DNA of 64,000 nucleotides. It comes from Hymenobacter glacieicola (GTDB lineage Bacteria > Bacteroidota > Bacteroidia > Cytophagales > Hymenobacteraceae). The DNA is taken from positions 496,001 to 560,000 of the forward strand of contig NZ_BMGS01000001.1 of the NCBI RefSeq assembly GCF_014640315.1, written 5' to 3'. A model generated the notes under the pieces. That model was not told the origin of the DNA. It saw only the letters and a program-made list of their open reading frames with translations, and did no database searches. The first letter of the stretch is position 1. Every line of letters begins with the position of its first letter. Below are positions 60,005-64,000 of the stretch, piece by piece. The translations under genes and the position numbers were made by a program.

Positions 60005-63000
60005 ATGCGTCCTTTCCTGTTAAGCTTACTGGCCGTGCTGCTGTTGTTTTCCGCGGGCTCCTCCCAAACTACCCCACCCGGCAGCGCACACAGCGGCACC
60101 CCGGCTACCTGGAAAAAGATCGACCAGCTGCTGGCCAAGGACCAGACGGCCTCGGCCGCGAAGCTGCTGGAGCCCCTCTACCAGCGGGCCCGCCGCCAGC
60201 AGAACGCGCCCGAGCATTTGCGGGCCCTGCTTTATAAGCTGCGGCTGCTGGAAGCGCGGGAGGAGGAAGCGGACGTGCAGGCCATTGCGCTGGTGGAGGC
60301 GGACGTGAAAACGGCGCACTTTCCGGCCCGGCCGGTGCTGCATAGTCTGCTGGCTCAACTCTACGAGCGGTACTACCAGGGACACCGCTACCAACTCTAC
60401 GACCGAACCCGCACCCGACCTGACACCGCCGACCCGAGCCGTGACGACGTGCGCACCTGGGACGCCACCCGCCTGGGCGCGGCCATCGTCCGGCACTACC
60501 GCGCCTCGGTGCAGGACGAGCCGCGCCGCCAGCAGCAACTGAAACTAGCTGCGCTGGGCTACCTCAGTCGCGGCGGCAGCGCCGAGGGCCGCGCCCTGCG
60601 CCCCACGCTCTACGACCTGCTGGCCCACCGGGCGGTGGAAGGCCTTGGCAATGAGGAGCTGTATATCACCAAGCCCGCCCAGCAGTTTGCCCTGACGGAT
60701 GCGGCGCTGTTTGGCCCGGTGCCAGCGTTTATCCGGCTTAAGCTGCAAACTCCCCCGGCCGACTCACTTAACGGGCAGTTTCATGCCCTGCAGGTGCTGC
60801 AACAGCTGCTGGCGTTCCGGCAGCAGGATGCCACTAACCCCGCCGCCCTGGCCGATGCTGACCGGCTGCGGCTTGAGTTCGTGCACCAACACATGGCGCT
60901 ACCCAGCAACACTGAGCTGTACCGCACTGCTCTGGTCCGCGCGGCGGAAACGTACAAGGCCTTGCCTATCAGCGCGGAGTTGCGAGTGTTGGAGGCCGGC
61001 ACCTGGGAGGAAAATAACCCCACTAAAGCCCACGAGCTAGCCGTAGCAGCCTCAACCCAGTTTCCAAAGTCGCGGGGAGGCCGGCAGGCGGCGGCCCTGC
61101 GCCAGCGGCTGGAACGGTTGGAACTGGGTTTCACCAGCGAGGAGGTGCTGCTACCCAACCAGCCCTGGCTCCTGCGCCTGATGGTGCGCAATGCCCCGCG
61201 CCTGTATGCTACGGCCTACCGCGTCAGCAGCGCCCAACTGCTTCGGCAGCTGGAGCGGCCGGAGTTGTATCAGAATAAAACCTGGCGGCAGCGCTACGCC
61301 CGCGCCCTGGCTACTACGCCCGTAGCCGCCTGGACGCTGGATGTTCCTGCCCCCCGGGATTTTCGCAGCCACTCGGTTCAGCACGCAGGCCCGGCCCTAC
61401 CCGTAGGCCAGTACCTTATTGTGCTGAGCACCGCAGCTACTACCCCCACGAAAGAGCAGCCCGGCACGGTTACCGCCTACGGGCAGGTGCAGGTAAGCGA
61501 ACTAAGCTACGTGCGCCGCAGCGCCGACCGTACCGAGGGGCCCGAGTTGCTGGTGCTGCACCGCCAGAGCGGCGCCCCCCAGCCCGGCGTGCGGGTTTTG
61601 CCCTTCTTCCAGTACTACAACCCAAGTCGCCGCGAATACCGGCAGCAGCGCGGGAGGCAGCTGACCACCAACGCCGAGGGCCAGACCCAGCTCCCGGCGG
61701 GCCAGCTCACCGGTGAAAACACCCAGATTCAGGCCGCGCTGTTTACCCGCGGTTCCGACTCGCTGCTCATGCTCGAAGGCCTGGGTTACTTTATGCCCCG
61801 CCGCAGTCAGCTGGAGCGCCAGGAACAAGCTGAACCCCGCACTTTCCTGTACACCGACCGCGCCATCTACCGGCCCGGCCAGACGCTGTACTTCAAAGGC
61901 ATTCTGACGGAAACACGGGCAGGTAAGGCGAAACTGCTAACGAAGCGGGCCGTGAGCCTACGGTTGATGGATGTGAACGGGCAGCTGGTTAAGTCGCTCG
62001 ATTTCGTGACCTCCGAGTTCGGCTCCTTTCACGGTTCCTTTGTGTTGCCGACGGGCCTGCTAAACGGCGAAATGTCGCTGCAGACGGAGTACGGCAGCCA
62101 AAGCTTCGCGGTGGAGGACTACAAGCGGCCTACCTTCCAGGTGACGTTTGAGCCGGTGACAGGCACGCCCGTGCTGGGGCAGTCCGTAACGGTGCGCGGC
62201 AAAGCCACGGCCTACGCCAGCCAGCCTATTGACGGCGCCACGGTGCGCTACCGGGTGGTGCGGCGCACGTTCTGGCCGCTGTACGCCCGCAGCATCTACG
62301 GCAATAGCCAGCCCGAGCAGGAAATTCTCAGCGGTACGGCCCGCACTGATTCGGCTGGTGGCTTTGCCGTTACGTTCATTGCCAAAGGTGAAGACCTGCA
62401 CCAAGGCAAGCGCGGCGGCTGGGCGCCTGGCTACGTATTCGAGGTGACAGCCGACGTGACGGATGCCGCCGGCGAAACCCGCACCGGCCAGCAGCGCGTG
62501 AGCTTGGGCACCGAGGCCCTGACGCTTCGGTTGGAGCTACCCCAGCCGCTTAACCGCGCCGCCGTGCCCGCCCTGCGCCTCATCAGCACCAACGCCGCCG
62601 GCGAGGCGCAGCCCGCCACAGGGCAGCTGCGCCTGTACCGTCTCACGCCGCCCGCCCGCGCCTGGCGGCCCCGCCTCTGGGAACGGCCGGAGCGCGAAGT
62701 CCTGAGTCGGGAAGAGTTTAAACGCCGCTTCCCGCTGGATGCTTACGGCAACGAAGACAACGACAGCACCTGGGCCCGCACTCTGGTGCTTACCCAGGAG
62801 TTCGATACCGACAAAACCCCGCTGCTGCCCGCCCTGCAAACGGCTCTGGCTACCCAGCAGCCCGGCCGCTACCTGCTGGAAGCCACGGCCGCCCGGGCGG
62901 CTGCGCCTGGCCAGTCCGCAGCCCATACCGAGCAGCGGTTCACCCTGTTCGACCCCGCCGCCAACACGTTGCCCGTGCCCACGGCCGACTGGTTTGTGCC

Positions 63001-64000
63001 GTTGCAGGACAGCATAGCGCCCGGCCAGCCCGCCCGCTTTCTGGTGGGAAGCTCCGAGGAAGGGGCCCGCGTGCTGCTGGAAGCCGAGGCCAAGGGCCAA
63101 ACCCTGCGCCACGAGTGGCTAACGCTGCGGGCCGGGGAGCAGCGCGTGGTGGAAGCGCCCGTGCCTGCTGCCCTCGGCGAAACCCAGCTCTACGTGCACC
63201 TTACTCAGGTGCGCGACAACCGCCTCTATACCCACACGGCCCCGGTGCAGGTAGCCACGCCACCCGCGCCGTTGAAACTCAGCATTGTTACCTTCCGCGA
63301 CAAGCTGCAGCCCGGTCAGCAGGAAACCTGGCGCGTTACCATCCACCAGACCGACGGAAAACCCGCCGACGCGGAGCTGCTGGCCACCCTCTACGATAAG
63401 TCGCTGGACGTATTCCGCCCCCACGATTTCGCGGCCCTGGAATTCTACCGGCCCTACTTCCCACCCACGCTGGCCTGGCAGGGACGCTTCGCCACGGAGG
63501 ATGGGGTGGAGCTATTTGACCGGCAGCTTGCACTAATATATCCCGGGCCTGTAGCCTATCCGCATTTGAATATGTGGGGATTATGGGGCAACGATGCAAT
63601 TCCGGATCAGGAGGAATTGAAAGACAAAGTGGTAGCTTCCAAGACAGTGAAGGGCAACACAGATAATCCCGCTGACTTAGCCGGCTTAGAATCAGGGCAA
63701 GGGACCATGGTTGTAGCCGACCAGGAAGTGGCTCCCAGGGCCGCCGCTGTATCTGCTCCTAGAGTCCAATTGCGCGGGGTAGCACGGTCGCCCAAGTTCC
63801 GGGAGGCAACCGATAGTGGTTCCCAGCCTACTGCCTCCCAACCTGACCTCAGCGGCGTGCAGGCCCGCAAGGATTTCCGCGAAACGGCCCTGTGGGTGCC
63901 CGCCGTGCGCACCAATGCCCAGGGCGAAACCGTGCTGGAATTTCAGCTGCCCGAAGCCGTAACGCGCTGGCAGCTGCTGGCCCTGGCCCACGACCAGCAA
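60005..64000 (+). CDS. Alpha-2-macroglobulin family protein, N-terminal part
   Basis: 1332 codons are present and the frame is open at the window end; the complete protein probably exceeds 1,900 residues. The signal peptide is MRPFLLSLLAVLLLFSAGSSQ. The first ~400 residues are helical (TPR-like), then MG-type beta domains, with the MG2 signature FLYTDRAIYRPGQTLYFKGIL at about 617-637 and VEDYKRPTFQVTFEP after it. Just before the edge the A2M domain begins, LWVPAVRTNAQGETVLEFQLPEAVTRWQLLALAHD. A thioester and bait region, if any, would be downstream. Bacterial A2Ms are periplasmic protease inhibitors; Bacteroidota members often have a different, still unknown role. Confidence 0.88.
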   Translation, partial: MRPFLLSLLAVLLLFSAGSSQTTPPGSAHSGTPATWKKIDQLLAKDQTASAAKLLEPLYQRARRQQNAPEHLRALLYKLRLLEAREEEADVQAIALVEADVKTAHFPARPVLHSLLAQLYERYYQGHRYQLYDRTRTRPDTADPSRDDVRTWDATRLGAAIVRHYRASVQDEPRRQQQLKLAALGYLSRGGSAEGRALRPTLYDLLAHRAVEGLGNEELYITKPAQQFALTDAALFGPVPAFIRLKLQTPPADSLNGQFHALQVLQQLLAFRQQDATNPAALADADRLRLEFVHQHMALPSNTELYRTALVRAAETYKALPISAELRVLEAGTWEENNPTKAHELAVAASTQFPKSRGGRQAAALRQRLERLELGFTSEEVLLPNQPWLLRLMVRNAPRLYATAYRVSSAQLLRQLERPELYQNKTWRQRYARALATTPVAAWTLDVPAPRDFRSHSVQHAGPALPVGQYLIVLSTAATTPTKEQPGTVTAYGQVQVSELSYVRRSADRTEGPELLVLHRQSGAPQPGVRVLPFFQYYNPSRREYRQQRGRQLTTNAEGQTQLPAGQLTGENTQIQAALFTRGSDSLLMLEGLGYFMPRRSQLERQEQAEPRTFLYTDRAIYRPGQTLYFKGILTETRAGKAKLLTKRAVSLRLMDVNGQLVKSLDFVTSEFGSFHGSFVLPTGLLNGEMSLQTEYGSQSFAVEDYKRPTFQVTFEPVTGTPVLGQSVTVRGKATAYASQPIDGATVRYRVVRRTFWPLYARSIYGNSQPEQEILSGTARTDSAGGFAVTFIAKGEDLHQGKRGGWAPGYVFEVTADVTDAAGETRTGQQRVSLGTEALTLRLELPQPLNRAAVPALRLISTNAAGEAQPATGQLRLYRLTPPARAWRPRLWERPEREVLSREEFKRRFPLDAYGNEDNDSTWARTLVLTQEFDTDKTPLLPALQTALATQQPGRYLLEATAARAAAPGQSAAHTEQRFTLFDPAANTLPVPTADWFVPLQDSIAPGQPARFLVGSSEEGARVLLEAEAKGQTLRHEWLTLRAGEQRVVEAPVPAALGETQLYVHLTQVRDNRLYTHTAPVQVATPPAPLKLSIVTFRDKLQPGQQETWRVTIHQTDGKPADAELLATLYDKSLDVFRPHDFAALEFYRPYFPPTLAWQGRFATEDGVELFDRQLALIYPGPVAYPHLNMWGLWGNDAIPDQEELKDKVVASKTVKGNTDNPADLAGLESGQGTMVVADQEVAPRAAAVSAPRVQLRGVARSPKFREATDSGSQPTASQPDLSGVQARKDFRETALWVPAVRTNAQGETVLEFQLPEAVTRWQLLALAHDQQ

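Noticed and set aside
1..64000. Mobile elements, prophage or transposase genes
   Set aside because: No transposase, integrase, terminase or long terminal repeats were seen; the palindromes are short intergenic elements.

Overview
The window looks like chromosomal DNA of a Hymenobacter-like bacterium (Bacteroidota, Cytophagales). The grounds are a GC-rich genome with Bacteroidota-type promoters (TAnnTTTG at -7, sometimes TTTG about 19 bp upstream), C-terminal type IX secretion (T9SS) sorting domains, the gliding lipoprotein GldH, a PorE-like OmpA protein, a GWxTD protein, a DUF2723 membrane protein, a GlmU-like fusion of the Bacteroidota type, and LytTR-type regulators. The species call is inference. 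Most of the window is ordinary core genome. I saw no rRNA, tRNA, CRISPR array, insertion sequence or prophage.

Layout. 1-3.7 kb: 5' end of secD, a small exported protein, uridine kinase plus DUF4268, rdgB. 3.8-10.6 kb: rpmE2, a GlmU-like enzyme, DNA polymerase III delta', hemC, a DUF2238 membrane protein, a cyclophilin and a sugar-nucleotide SDR. 11.1-17.3 kb: an accessory block with two oligopeptide ABC permeases, a substrate-binding lipoprotein, a secreted precursor with seven copies of HGTGGWGDGY, and a divergent TPR-like cytoplasmic protein. 17.3-26.3 kb: a hybrid histidine kinase / LytTR / PKD operon, a PorE-like OmpA protein and TPR proteins. 26.5-39.1 kb: bacilliredoxin, carbamoyltransferase, recQ, an arabinose-5-phosphate isomerase, manC, rlmB, a GWxTD protein and a DUF2723 protein. 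39.3-46.4 kb: a small T9SS cargo, biotin ligase, rsfS, ftsH, a LUD protein, an LpxH-like phosphoesterase and a propeller protein. 46.6-64 kb: a zinc alcohol dehydrogenase, an S8 protease with T9SS tail, an M57-like protease, ricT-gldH, a cold-shock protein, a disordered protein, a HhH protein, a DinB protein and the first 1332 codons of an alpha-2-macroglobulin.

The most unusual part is 11113-17268. A Sec-type precursor holds seven perfectly conserved decapeptide cores whose codons differ only at synonymous positions. It lies 59 bp upstream of genes for an oligopeptide-binding lipoprotein and two Opp/Dpp-type permeases. A TPR-like cytoplasmic protein with a possible N-terminal winged helix is transcribed divergently. 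The 358-bp gap between them has a 9-bp word, TGTGACGCG, near both genes. The layout recalls the secreted-peptide / Opp import / TPR receptor circuits (RRNPP) of Firmicutes, so I propose it as a candidate peptide-signalling system. The functional link is inference.

Other recurring features are strong hairpin terminators, several intergenic inverted repeats that look like dispersed genome repeats, and two copies of an ATCCGTGTAATCCG-type repeat placed exactly at stop codons.
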